Origin: Heterobasidion occidentale
Lineage: Eukaryota; Basidiomycota; Agaricomycetes; Russulales; Bondarzewiaceae
NCBI GenBank assembly: GCA_039111635.1
Contig: JBCAQO010000005.1
Location: 1,878,521-1,942,520 of the forward strand
Direction: 5' to 3'
Length of the DNA: 64,000 nt
Both the position numbers and the translations under genes were made by a program. The notes below the pieces were generated by a model. It made no database searches. It was not told the DNA's origin and saw nothing but the letters and a program-made list of their open reading frames with translations. Numbering within the stretch: the stretch's first letter is position 1; every line of letters starts with the position of its first letter. Of this stretch, positions 46,501-57,941 are shown piece by piece.

Positions 46501-48002
46501 TTAGAATCAAGGGGAGAAGGGTGTAACTGGTGACTGGCGACTTGGCGCCGTCGTGCTTTTAAGATGTGTACGACGTCGATGATGTGGGTCCGATCCACAC
46601 TTGATTCCTGTCAAATTGCCGTGTTTCAAACGATGGAAATCGCCTTTATGTAATTGAACAGCATGACGGCCGCCCATTGGGAGTGGGTCACTCAGTTGGT
46701 AAGTGAGTTATCTATGCTCTACACTAGTCTCCAAATGCTGACCTAAACAGAAGACAGTCGTTCTGTTCTAAGCTCTACACCAGTTCTACACCCCAGTGTG
46801 ACCTACATGATGACGTGCCTTCAGCTTCAGCCTGACCTCTTGAGTGTCGACGATCAGCGAAGCTGTCTTAGCCAAGAGTCGCGTATCTCGAGAAACGTTT
46901 TGAATATGTATATTACCCTATATCGCCCCTGGATTGTAACTTTACAGGTTTTTCGTTGCTAAGCCAAAGGGCCGCGCGTACAGTGCTGATGAAGATGCGC
47001 ATATGCCGCCAAATCATGTGGGAGTACACTGAGCCGTTCCTGCTGCTGCTGTTTTGCGCTCTAGGGCTTACCCCAAGTGCAAAGCGCGATAAGGTCAATC
47101 TACCAACCCGTGTTGGCATATACTTGGAAGAGAAACCAGATTTCTTTGGACGCGCTCCACGACACAACTGGCACCGTTGAAGCTATTGCATGGGATGTCT
47201 AACCAGCATCATCGAGTTTGATTCGTGAGGGGCGACTGCAGGATGTGCAGCGATCGCTTGATAAACCCACAGCAGCTTCAAGTGCTTATGCAGGATAAGC
47301 GAGGCCAATCGGTCTGCGTTATGACCGAGGTTGAAGTGGTACGAAGAAAGACGTACCTAGTTCAAGGTGTACGGTGTATATATGCACAGCGAGCCAGGCT
47401 ACGGGGGCCGCAACGGACATGGTATCGGGTAAATATGATCGATTGTGGTGCTGACGCAACCTGTTTATCTATAGCCTGCATATCTACTGTAAGTACCGAA
47501 ACACGTCAATCACAAACATTCACCTCAAAGGAAGATGCCGTGCTCAGCGTAGCTCCAGTTATCGCAAAATCCACGGAGCTGACAGGAGGGTTCCACACAT
47601 AAAAGTCGGAGCCTTGAGTCCTGTTTGGACGTGCTCCATGGGGCAGTTGATACGTTTAGGGAGGTGTTACGCCACAGGGTTGATCGGCAAGTCTGCTGAT
47701 AGCTAAGCGGTGACGAAAGAAGCTCATTCGTGAGGAAACGACTGTGCAGTGATCGCTCACCCGAACGGTCCCGCAGCAGTTTTTGAGTACGAGCGCTGAC
47801 GCAGAGGCGCAAAGGCTTAGTGGGCTGCCGGCGAGATAGCACTTGCAGATAAACATGCCCATCTCCACACAGAGTATGAATGACGGTTTGCAGGTTTGCA
47901 TAGAAAAGATGGTATACGACCGTCTTGTTCAGTGTACAGCGATTCGCGTCGCGGCCCTCCACTGCACTACGGAGCCTATAGGGGACACACGGATTCCATT
48001 CC
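46501..48002. other. Spacer between the two alcohol dehydrogenase genes
   Basis: 1.5 kb without a recognisable gene. Two stretches (about 47225-47310 and 47725-47815) share a weak pattern around CAGYGATCGCT and CAGCAG, perhaps an old duplication. The 125-residue plus frame at 47225 and the 165-residue minus frame at 47525 have no recognisable product. Confidence 0.45.
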
Positions 48003-49463
48003 CTACGGAAAGACGAGGACATTCCGAAATTCGGGCCTCCCTTCCATAGTATCCCTATACGCGTCTACATAGTCCTCGAACTTCCATTCCTTCACGATCG
48101 CCTTGATCCCTGTACACCCGTGTGCGGACAAAACAGCCAACAGTGAGATGATGCAGTTCCGCAAGCAGCCAGACATGCGACGATAAGTGAGCAAGAAACC
48201 GAGGACACAAGAACCGGCCGACGCACCTGCCGCGCACGAGAACCGCACGCACGCCTCCGTCTCGCCCGCCGCGCCGCACGCCCACCCGCGAATGGTCGCG
48301 CGGCGCACGTTGAGCGAGACATTGTCCATCCCGACGTGCCCGTCGGTCGTCGCGACAACAGTGACGCACCCATTGCGCGCAACGGCGGGTATGATCGCGT
48401 TCACGCTCGCGGCAGAGGGCGTTGTAGCAAGGATCACCTGGGCGCCGCCCATCGCCTGCACGGCGGCCACGATCTCTGCGAGCCTTGCGGCACTCGCATC
48501 CACGTCCGAGTGTGCTGTTTCGGAATCTGAGGGCGAGGCTGGGGATGATGGGGCTGGGACTGATGCATCGAGGTACTCATGCGCGCCCAGCGCGAGCGCG
48601 ACGTCTCTTTTGGATGCATATGCGGGCGAGGCGGAGACCGCGAGGACTCGAAGGCCGAGCTTAGACGCATACTGGATAGCGAGGTGTCCGAGCCCGCCGA
48701 TGCCGTGGACGAGACAGAGGTCGCCCGGTGCGTAGTTAGGCGTGGTGCGAAGGGCGTGGTAGACAGTCGTGCCGGCGCAGAGGAGCGAGGTGAGCTGGGC
48801 GTAGGAGGCGTTGGCGAGCGCGGATGGGGGGAAGTGGACGACGGCTGAGCAGACGACGGCTCAGGGAGCAGAGTCGAAGGGATAGGAAGAGAACGTACAG
48901 TTTGCTGGGGCGTAGATGTACTCGGCGTGCCCACCATCGTGGTTGATGCCCGTGATCTGAAGCTCGAGGCAACCTGGAAAGTCACCTTTCCTGCAATACC
49001 GACACCGCCCACAATAACCCCCGTTCCACCCCACGCCCACAAGACTCCCGATCTCGAACCGCTCACCTTCCCATGCCTCTCCCCCACTCGCCCCATTCGT
49101 CTCGTCGACTTTCTGCTGCTTCTGTACGTCCTCCCCGACTGCCGCGATCCGCCCGACGACCTCGTGCCCAGGCACGCGAGGGTAGATGATACCAGGCCAC
49201 TTTTCCTCTTGCACGAAGTGGTCCGAGTTGCAGATCCCCGAGGCGTGCACGCGGATGAGAATTTCTGCGGAGTTTGGCGGACGGAGAGGGCGCGTGAGGT
49301 AGCGCCAGCCTTGGTTTGGCCCTGGGCAGGCGACTGCATCGAAGGATTAATCGATTAGAATTTAGCAGGTGTGTGGGTGCGAGGATTGGTAGTATGACGA
49401 GCGGTGTGCATGGGAAAGGGAGGACACAGTACCTGCTTTGAAGGACTTTGGAAGACTTTCCAT
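48003..49463 (-). CDS. Zinc-dependent alcohol dehydrogenase (MDR family), copy 2 with acidic insertions
   Basis: Four exons (49433-49463, 48899-49333, 48227-48844, 48003-48109) give 396 residues; introns are at the same places and phases as in copy 1, so the two genes are paralogues. Motifs are GICNSDHF, GHEVVGRIAAVG, the structural zinc set CGRCRYCRKGDFPGC, and GIGGLGHLAIQYA. It carries two extra segments not in copy 1: about 20 polar residues after GEDVQKQQKVDE in the catalytic domain, and about 25 Ser/Pro/Asp-rich residues (SPASPSDSETAHSD) in the coenzyme domain. Both are in loops and keep frame. It is likely an active enzyme of unknown substrate. Confidence 0.92.
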
Positions 49464-51079
49464 GCTGGATTGCTCAAAGTCTGATAACCAGAGTGAGTGG
49501 GCATGCTCCCTATAAATACGACAGGAATCCGGTGCCTGCCGAATCAGAGCACAACAAGATTGAAAAAGAATGGAGGAGCAGTTCATGCATCTTATATATA
49601 ATTTGTGGAGCTTCCAACGACACGTCCATTCACCTCCATCGTCGAGCTTGTCTTTGAGTCATTGTTGTGGACAATGGCAAGAAGGCAAGGACCCTTGACA
49701 CTGTCATGCACAATTGCATTGATGGGCGGGCACGAGGACCCTGTCAGCCACCTCAGAGGTCCGATCCGGTTTCGGGTAAAAACCAGACAACGGACTTATG
49801 TGGAATCTATCGTCGAGCACCTTGGGATGTTTCCCGACCGCACTGCTCGCGTACACCGATTCCCATGCCTTCCCCGCTAGACTTCTGTCTTGTTTTATTT
49901 CCCGGAGGAGGTCTCTGGCTGAGGCCTGCCTACCTCCCCAAGTTATATGCCCTTTCGTCTTCAAATCTTTATCGCACTATAGCGCAGGGAACCACGCCTC
50001 TATCACGATCGCATCCTATTCTTCTGACCGTCCTTCCATGGAATTAGCTGCCAACTCGAGGATCAATCTGAACTCTCGACGATAGCCTCTCGAATATAAC
50101 TCTGAGATTTGGACGTATGTTACGAACGAGTATGTGGTCCTATTAGTTTGGGAGCTCCTTGCACAGGTAGATATCGAGATGCCGCTGCATTGGATCTGGG
50201 GGAAGAGCATGCGAGGGGGTGGGCTAGTGATACAAGCGCAAGCACGCTATCGGTATTCTGGCAAAAACTCGAATGATTGGCACCCAGATGTTGACCACCT
50301 TGTCAGTGTCGAAGCTGCACTGTAGATCTGTGACCTAATTGCCACTGCCGTATTCGACAGTTTCCACAGGAGGCATCACAGGTTTTAGGTGGGCTGCACT
50401 GCATACTGCCACCTCCATGACGCCACGATAGTTCCTGATGATAGCACAGGATGTCTTTCACTTTTTAGATGCACACTACGGAAGAGCAGGCTGTGAAATC
50501 AGGGCCCTCTGTCTGTCTGTCTTGAGTGCTTCACGAGAGGAATATGAACACCTGTGCATAATCAAGCCTTGGGAAGCTCCCATCTATGTGCCCCGTCAGA
50601 AACCCTGTAAACAGGCCCTTCACTTAGTCACGGCTGTATTCGCCTGAGAAACTGTCCCACTCAGATATTCCACAGTCCATCCACGTCCATCCACGTTTTT
50701 TTATCTTTCTTTCTGGTGCTTTGACTCAACCTTGACGAGCGGTGCTGCATCAAGCTCCAAGGTGAGTTCTCATCTCCGGCACCATCCCCAAGACGAGCGC
50801 TCGAAATCAGCACTAGACGGGGGCTCACTTCCCATCCTTGCGGCACAGGTCATTTCTTTCCGACATCACATTTCGACATAACAATTGTTATCCTCGCGCC
50901 TCACTCAGAAAGCAAGCTCTCGCGTCTCCACGCAGTACCGTCGGCAGGGTTCACGCCCTGACTCGTGGACTTGGACAGTGAATTATGATTTGAACGCAAG
51001 ATGATGAACGACGAGACTGAGCGCAAACAGATACACGATAGTGAGCCAAATAACCTGTATAGTGTAGCTATGTTAGGCC
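49464..51079. other. Intergenic stretch without recognisable genes
   Basis: 1.6 kb between the ADH copy 2 start and the carboxylesterase stop. All frames are short and without motifs. Confidence 0.5.
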
Positions 51080-53468
51080 TCAAAGAGGGTTCTGCAACAT
51101 TAACTGTGTAAGGTACTTGATCCCGTCCACTCTGAAGTCATCTTCAGTGATAGTCAGGGGAACCGATCCATCCAGCAGCGTCATGAGCTTGCGTGATTTT
51201 TGGGTATACCTGGGCCAGTATATAGTGGTGTTTCCGTGGTTAGGATCTAGACCGGTGGCGAAGCGAATGACGAAGTTCCCTAGGTCGCTTCCAGGACCGT
51301 AGATACCAATGAGGTCGGACGAATGAAACTGTCAAAAATGTTTAGGATGAGAGTAATCAAAAATCAAAAAAAGCCTCACTGAACCCAGGAAAGGCGTCGA
51401 CTTAAATCCCTTATATACTACGATGCAACTATTCCATGAGCAATTCATGAATCACTAAAGGCGCCTGCTTACGATATGACCAAGTTTTCTGCTTTTCTGA
51501 TCGGTACTTGAAGAACAGACGACGAGGACCATGAAACCAGAGATCTCCCTGGATAGCAGAGATACGCTTGTATTGGGGAGAGAGCGTGTTGTTGCTGCTT
51601 GTATTGAAGGGTGAGCCTTCAGATGGGTCCGAAGGATAGAGCTGGAGCACAGCGTCAAGTTCTTGCAAGGGAGTCTTCGGATAGTAGACAGATTGAATGT
51701 ATTTCAAAGTGTCTTCGTCGGAGCTGTGATGTGTTGGTGTAAGCTCCAAACAAATCTCGAGAGAAACCATACGTTGCATTTAATGACGAAAGCGAAAATA
51801 GTGTACCCTCGTCATCGCAATCTCCTGAGTTTCGCGTAAACGCAGGTTCGATCAGTGAGGAACCAGAGATACGGGTACGCACCATTGACAAAAGGTATAT
51901 CTGCGACATGGCCTTTTTTTACAAGCGTTTGAGGATCCTCAATCAGAAATTTACCGTCTGTACGAGGCATCCAGACCAGGTTTAGGGACTGAGGAGGAAA
52001 TTTGAACAATGAACATGGACAAAAATATGATCACATACGGTGTTACTGAACAATGAAGGCGTGCTGCTCGACGCAGCCTGGAGTTTCTCGTAAGGGGCCT
52101 CGCGCAGACATTGCAAGGTATCTTCGGTGCCGTTGCAGCCGATCTCGTTGACGATGAGATCGTAGTAAGGCTGACCGTGAGTGATATCGCCGACAATGAG
52201 AGGTGAGCCAGATTGCATGAACGCTCCGTGGAAAAGGCCTTCACTGTGGCCACCATTCGTAATCATTTGGAGAGCAACAGAGACAGAGCCGGCACTTTCA
52301 CCCCAGCTAGGATATTTCGTTGTGAGGATAGCTCTGCCGCAATATATCAACATGAGACATACATGGTTACCCTGTCTTTGTCTCCTCCGAAGGCACTAAT
52401 ATATGTTTGGATCCATCGGAGGGCTTGGCGCTCTAGGTAGAAAGTCTCGGTGTTAGAAACACGTTGAAAAAGAATGTTTCGATATCTCACTGACGATCGT
52501 GAAGGCCAAGATTCCCAACACCTGCCTTTTACTTCTCTGCCAGCAAGGAAGCCAAAAGCTTTGAGAGAGTCAGATCCGAGATAGCATATACATTAAGTCA
52601 AGTCTACCTGCTACTCTAGGAGTTATTTAGACTTAGATGGACAACCACTGTCGGACGTACTCACCGGTAATTCATGCTCACATAGATTATTGGCATGCCA
52701 ATATCGAGAGATCCTTGGACAACAGCCTCCCCGTTGTATCTAAAGAAACATCCAGTCAATGTATTCGCTGATAGTTCAAACCTACTTACGTGGCCGTCTC
52801 TCCAACCTCCCATCCGCCTAAGTAAGAAAAAATGGTCGTGCTTGACTCGATCGATGATTCAACGCTTCTTACCTCCATATATCCACTACAACAAGACATT
52901 TTATCAATATAAATCCCGTTTTGAGAATTGGTGTGATTACCGCGAGTACTGGAAGCTTCGCGTCCGCAGGAGTATTAGCAGGAGCCCATACATTGAGGCT
53001 CAAACCTATAATGGAGGCGAGAGATCAGACGGTGGACCCAATGCACGATCACGACGGACGTACAGTCTTCACTTTGAGGATGGGCACCCTCCACAAGTAT
53101 ATAGGTGCTCAGAATCTCGCCAACAACCTCGTTCGGGACGGTGGGAGTTATGGTTTGCTGAGGGCACGAGTTGCCGAACACAGTAGCGTTGTAAGTTCCC
53201 TCGTACGAGTGATTCGGTTCTGGCAGGCGAAAGCGACGATCACCAGTTCTGTCAGATAGAAGTTAGGCAGAGCACCAGGAAAACACTATCGAGTAGGTCG
53301 GACGTACGGAGGAAGTGCAAATGGTATGCCCAAAAAATTATCGACTGTTCCTGTAGAGTTGCCTACGAAGATTCCGCGATCCAACTGGACCGTGGGAGCA
53401 ACGCCTCTGATGGCGGCACACAGGCTAAACCACAGGGAGGCCAAGACGAATGCCAGAGAAAGATCCAT
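51080..53468 (-). CDS. Secreted type-B carboxylesterase/lipase, one apparent frameshift
   Basis: The start at 53468 gives a clear signal peptide (hydrophobic LAFVLASLWFSLCAA). The gene has many short introns; exons begin 53308-53468, then about 53065-53248. Type-B hallmarks are VQLDRGIF, NFLGIPFA, EDCLSLNVW, WIYGGGW (oxyanion hole, split by an intron near 52890), the nucleophile elbow WGESAGSVS (about 52297-52325), DCDDEGTLF with the catalytic acid, and a late HSSDLIGIYG with the catalytic His (about 51315-51330). Two bases seem to be missing near 52536: GREVK and the following VGNLGLHD-like block are in different frames. If real, the enzyme is truncated. The family cleaves esters outside the cell. 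Confidence 0.82.
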
Positions 53469-54115
53469 AACGGTAGCGGAAGTCAGGCTGGGATGGGATG
53501 CTTGTCCTTTAATATGCCGGACAAAAAGAATGATGAGAACAGTCGTGTAGACTAGAATCGTGGTACCAGAAGCCTAGGAGTCCTCACTTTATGACCGAGG
53601 AAGGACACAAAAGTCCATCCACACTCCAGATATTTTATAGCCTCCTGAAAAAGTGATCATTTAGTGATCATTCACGTACCGCGCTGCCCGGTGTTAGTGG
53701 GGCGCCCGGCATGTCAGATGATTGATGGACAATACGACAGCGCCGGAGAGTTCAAGAAAAATGACGGATCACAAGGGCTGTATGTGTGGCTAAAGCGCTG
53801 AATGATGCACGAGCTTCGGAAGTTTCTACGAGGACTGCTCGATGGTCTGCTGTTATTCATCTTTCCTTTTGAGACATCATGTCGTAAGTTCTATGATAGA
53901 CGCGAGCAGTTGCCGTCTTCACAGTCAAGAGTACTGGGTCGAAATGGAAGCCGGTGTGTTTTCCCTTGAAGGTTTGGCGAATCAATCTGCGAAAGCGATT
54001 GCAACATCATAATCAAGGTAAACAGTTCCCACAAGGTTCAAGCTCAAGCGCTCAAGCTTTACAGACATGGAAAGACGTCATCACCCACACGGCAGATCAG
54101 ATACACTTGTGAATC
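53469..54115. other. Intergenic region between esterase and 2OG oxygenase genes
   Basis: About 650 bp with no recognised gene. A TGATCATTTAGTGATCATT near-repeat at about 53655-53673 is the only small structure. Confidence 0.45.
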
Positions 54116-55679
54116 TTAGTGGCCATATGCCGCCTTCAGCCTTTCTTTCACGTATGCGCCTGCAGTTACAAACGTCGTATCGAGGAGGTCGATCGTCGCT
54201 GATACAAAACTTGGGATAGGCTATATACGCGTACTTACTAAGTCAGAGATAGAAAGGAGGACAGGCGTGAAGGCAAACCTCAAGCCGGACGTCATAGTCT
54301 GTGCCAAAAAATAACGGTATGGAGTATCGACGTACGCCACTTCTGTTGATTGCTCTATGTACTGTCGATTTGAATACGTCGTCTAGAAAGATATCGTTGA
54401 GAGTGAGATCAAGAGATGTTGTGAGACAGAGATAAGCGCACTGGTCCATCGAGCAAGCTGATCTCCAATGCTGGATCATACGCATTTGTCAACGAGAAAT
54501 GGTTTTATAGCAACCTGTGAACGGACTTGATTACCAGTGTACCAGGTATAGGCGTGGCATCGATCCATTTCTGGTCTGTGTTCAAAACTTGGAGAGCTTG
54601 AATTTCCGGTTCTTGCCAGAGAATGGTAAAGCACTATATGAAAAATGTAGCGTGGGCGTTATCAATATTCAGAGAATCATCCTACCTCAAAGCTTTATGC
54701 GAGAGGCTCGTGGTAGAAAACGCACAGTCATCGTCATCAAACGAGATGCGACTTACTCTGTATGTGCCCCAATGCCAATGACACGGTCGTCGACAGGCCC
54801 TGTCTGCGGCGGATAATGCAGTACACGCATGATAGCAGCCGCATTTTCTGTCTATGCATTTTTGAGATTTCAAGTAAATGCTATGTCTAGGTCTTTTACC
54901 TTATCGTCGAAGAAATCGGCCTGAAGATTCAAGGCAAGGGCGAACAGAGGGAACAGAGCTCTTCCTAGTTGTACTGCCGCATGGCTACAAATAGTGAGTT
55001 AATCCAAGGCAATCTATATGCTGCAAGGGAGCGACCCACTAGTATTCCAGGATGGCCTCCCTGAAACCCGGTATTTCTTTCGGCCACACGTTCGCACCAG
55101 CCATGACTCCATCCTTCGCACGTTTTGGATCATTGGCGGCCTTTGACGCGTCAAGAGCTTCCCAGCCAAATTCGAAGCCCTCGTGCATGTCGCCGTTGTT
55201 GTAGGGATCGTTGTTGCTGCTGAGCACCGCAGTATAGCCTTTGAAGTTTGGGGTCTTGGTTATGTCCAGCTAGGTTGCTCGCGCGAGTTGAGTACCACAA
55301 GCAACTACCAAGTCAGCGACCAAAGCATACCTCTATCTTGGTTTCCGTCGGCAATGAGAAGAACGCCTTCATGGAAGATAGTGCGCCTTGAATAGTCTGC
55401 TCCGAAATGCCGTGGTTTTTGACTGGCAGGAATGCAGAGGTAAGAAGTGTCGATATCGGAAACCCTTGAAAGCCTACCGTAAAAGAACCCGACGTTGACA
55501 CACGCATCTCTGACCTGGTCTGCCAACGCTGCCCGGATTGCAGGATCGGAGACGTTCTCAAGATCTCTTGAGGGGTATGTCAGAAAGCCGGGCCTTGAGT
55601 ATCACGCACTCAGTACATACATCACTGGGATGTCGGAAAATGCGGTGTCGGCATTCTGTGCAGCCTCCAACAATGACAT
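54116..55679 (-). CDS. 2-oxoglutarate/Fe(II)-dependent oxygenase (isopenicillin-N-synthase-like)
   Basis: The start at 55679 (MSLLEAAQNAD) is followed by a GTATGT intron; the first exon is 55621-55679. The N-terminal DIOX_N part has DQVRDACVNVGFFYVKNHGIS; the catalytic part has MRVLHYPPQ, IGIGAHTDFE with the iron-binding HxD, FTILWQ, TVHRAIN with the second His, and RYSIPLFF with the 2OG-binding Arg-x-Ser. Such enzymes hydroxylate or cyclise small molecules using Fe(II) and 2-oxoglutarate. The Asp of HxD is completed by a 7-nt exon (54686-54692). Near 54160 one extra T seems to shift the last 20 residues (expected end VTAGAYVKERL). The start lies 167 bp from the divergent CCDC25-like gene. 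Confidence 0.85.
54686..54692 (-). other. 7-nt exon of the 2OG oxygenase
   Basis: On the minus strand CTTTGAG lies between an AG acceptor and GTAGGA, and supplies the last base of the Asp codon of HxD plus Phe-Glu. Without it the conserved AHTD-FE-CFTILW cannot be read. The exon is inferred from protein conservation. Confidence 0.7.
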
Positions 55680-55846
55680 GGCTGTTCGATAAAGGCGGGC
55701 AGTCGATGGCGCGGACTGACTGCGGACTGGCGGTAGGCATGTGCGCCATCCTGCATTTGGCAAGTATACCCAAATCGAGTCTCGCAGCCACCACACATCT
55801 TGAAAACAGCGTCGTCAGCGGTCGTCAGCCCCTCGTCAGCTTCGCC
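55680..55846. promoter_or_regulatory. Short divergent promoter (167 bp)
   Basis: The space between the start codons of the 2OG oxygenase (minus) and the CCDC25-like gene (plus). Any upstream control of both must lie in or overlap this segment. No named site was recognised. Confidence 0.5.
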
Positions 55847-56944
55847 ATGGTTCTGTTCTTCACTTCGACTGGTCGGTCGACAATTTTGCCTCAGTGTACT
55901 CTCCTATCTAACCATGGTTGGGATATCAAGCTTATGACCCACCAGTGACACTTTACATGGGCAGAGACAAGGTGGAAAGTAAGTGCGTAGATTTTCTGTA
56001 TTCCCCTTTTGATCACTCCCTCCATTCTGGGATCCCTTCATTCATTATGATAATGGACCATGTTTTGAGCTCACTATTCTCCCCCAGATGAAGATCTCAT
56101 CAATACGCATGGCCTCAAGACGTCTGGTTCCACGTCGACAAACTCTCCTCTGCACACGTCTACGTCCGCCTTCCCGAGTCCATCCCATCATGGGAATCTA
56201 TCCCGGAACCACTCCTCATTGACTGTGCTCAACTGGTCAAAGCCAATTCCATCGAAGGTGGGCATCTTGAGGTACCCGCTATTTCGTACGAGGCGGTGAC
56301 CATGGTGTGCTCGTGCAGGTAATAAAAAGGACAATCTGACGATCATATACACCCCTGGGAGTAATCTCAAGGTGTGTGCATTAATGCAAGCGATGGGAGA
56401 CCTATTGAAGAGAGAATAGAAAACGGGCGATATGGCCGTTGGACAAGTTTCCTTCCATAATGACAAGCGGGTACGTGTCTTGATCGGCTGCCAAAGAATA
56501 TGTGCGCTCATCACACGCAACAGGTCAAACGAGGTCTGCACTGCACCATTCATTCCATAAGATTATCTCTCTGATATTCAATCAATGCACAGTCCACATA
56601 GCAAAGCGCGAGAACCCAATTGTGAATCGTCTGAACAAAACCAAGGTAGTGCGTGAGGTGGATCACGAAGCTGAGCGCATTGAGCGCGTCAAGAAGGAGA
56701 ACGCGATTAAGCGCGCTGCAGCAGCGGAGAAGGTGCGTCTGCCATTTTCATCCCTTACCGTTTCTGCCTTCACACTTATTATCACAATGTACACGAGTAG
56801 AAGAAGGCCGATGCCGAGCTTGCAAAGGCCCGAGAGGCAGAGAAGGCGGCACGATCGTACGATACGCTCTTCACTGTCAACGATGATGAGGATGATGAGA
56901 GATCCAAGAAATCGGTGAGGGAATGGGAGGAGGATTTCATGTGA
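55847..56944 (+). CDS. CCDC25/Jlp2-family protein (NFACT-R domain), one apparent frameshift
   Basis: Eight exons: 55847-55871, 55946-55978, 56088-56257, 56319-56371, 56420-56470, 56524-56533, 56593-56732, 56801-56944. The sum is 626 nt, one short of a multiple of three. The missing base lies near 56101, where EDLI and the following [18 protein letters not shown] are in different frames. The family pattern is clear: [55 protein letters not shown], then a Lys/Glu-rich coiled coil ending in [14 protein letters not shown] domain proteins bind RNA or DNA. A lesion in such a conserved gene suggests a sequence error. Exon 6 is only 10 nt. Confidence 0.88.
56524..56533 (+). other. 10-nt exon of the CCDC25-like gene
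   Basis: GTCAAACGAG lies between AACAG and GTCTGC and encodes Val-Lys-Arg plus one base, joining HNDKR to VHIAKRENP as expected for the family. Confidence 0.75.
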
Positions 56945-57636
56945 GCAACATCAGGTCAGTGATGTAGATGTATCGTATCTTTGGTGTTTCCGGGCTTGTG
57001 TTGTTCGACTTCAGCATGTTTTTGATGGCATCCAAACTAGTCAAGACGGTGAGCGCTTACGGGGATGAGATCGGCTCCGCTTGAAAGGACTCGTAGTGGA
57101 GTGAATACGTTTAGCGACTCAAGGGATGCACTAAGTCCGGACGGCCAATCAGCCTTGTAACACTGATCCAGAAGCGTTGTCGATTTGATCGACCTCTCTG
57201 AGCCTCGGTGGAGCGGCCAGCAGCATGCACACCGCAAGGTTCTCTTCAGAACAGTCAAAACTAAACATTCAACCAGTTCGCGCAGCGGTTCACAATCCTT
57301 GTCATCTTATCATCTCGACGCGGTAGTCATAGGTAAAGTGATTGCTGAATGGTACATCAGTTACGATACGATAGTATGTGTATTCGTCACGGGGGTCGGA
57401 AAGCAGGGTGATATGTGAACCATGCTTTTCTTCGCCAAACTCGACTGCATCTCCCAACTATTGCCTTCCCTTCCTCCTGCCCCGGCCCTGGCCCCGTCCC
57501 CGCCTCACTCTGAGGCCTGTGGCTACCTGTGGCATTTCCATGGTAATAGCCTACTATGGGGGTAGTGATTGATCGGGTGGTTTTCCAAATCACGAATGCG
57601 TCATTAAGACACGGTGTCTTGAGCGTCTATAAGACT
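56945..57636. other. Intergenic region between convergent genes
   Basis: No gene recognised. A CCCCGGCC-type pyrimidine-rich stretch lies at about 57465-57510. Confidence 0.45.
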
Positions 57637-57941
57637 TCAAGGATCGATGGGAGCTGCAAACCCAGGTCCAGCTGCCGCCCAACCATACTTCGTGGCGAGA
57701 TCACCGAATGCGGCATCGGGCTTCGTCGCTGCCTTAGCAGTAGTGGTGGAAGTGCTAGTTCCAGTGTTCAACGCTAATGTGCTATGTGAGACTGTGAAAC
57801 CTTTGCAAGAGTGCAAGCAAACTCACATGTGCTAGATTTGGCACCGAAGACGGAACAAAACATATTTTTCTTTCCTTTGACAGAGAATATGCTCTTGTTG
57901 GACGATACGAGGGTCGCAGTGGATGAAGAGGGAGACGACAT
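57637..57941 (-). CDS. Small Ser-rich protein, copy 1 (unknown function)
   Basis: Two exons (57827-57941 and 57637-57773) joined by a GT-AG intron give 83 residues. The N-terminus is Ser/Thr-rich (MSSPSSSTATLVSSNKSIF) and the C-terminus has AAFGDLATKYGWAAAGPG. The pattern A-x-F-G-x-L-A-x-x-[YF]-G recurs in the second small gene at 59727, so the two are paralogues. I recall such small basidiomycete proteins only as hypothetical. No domain with known function is seen. Confidence 0.6.

Noticed and set aside
46913..48022. A gene or ADH relic between the two alcohol dehydrogenases
   Set aside because: No MDR motif could be found in any frame, and the similarity between internal stretches is too weak to define a unit.
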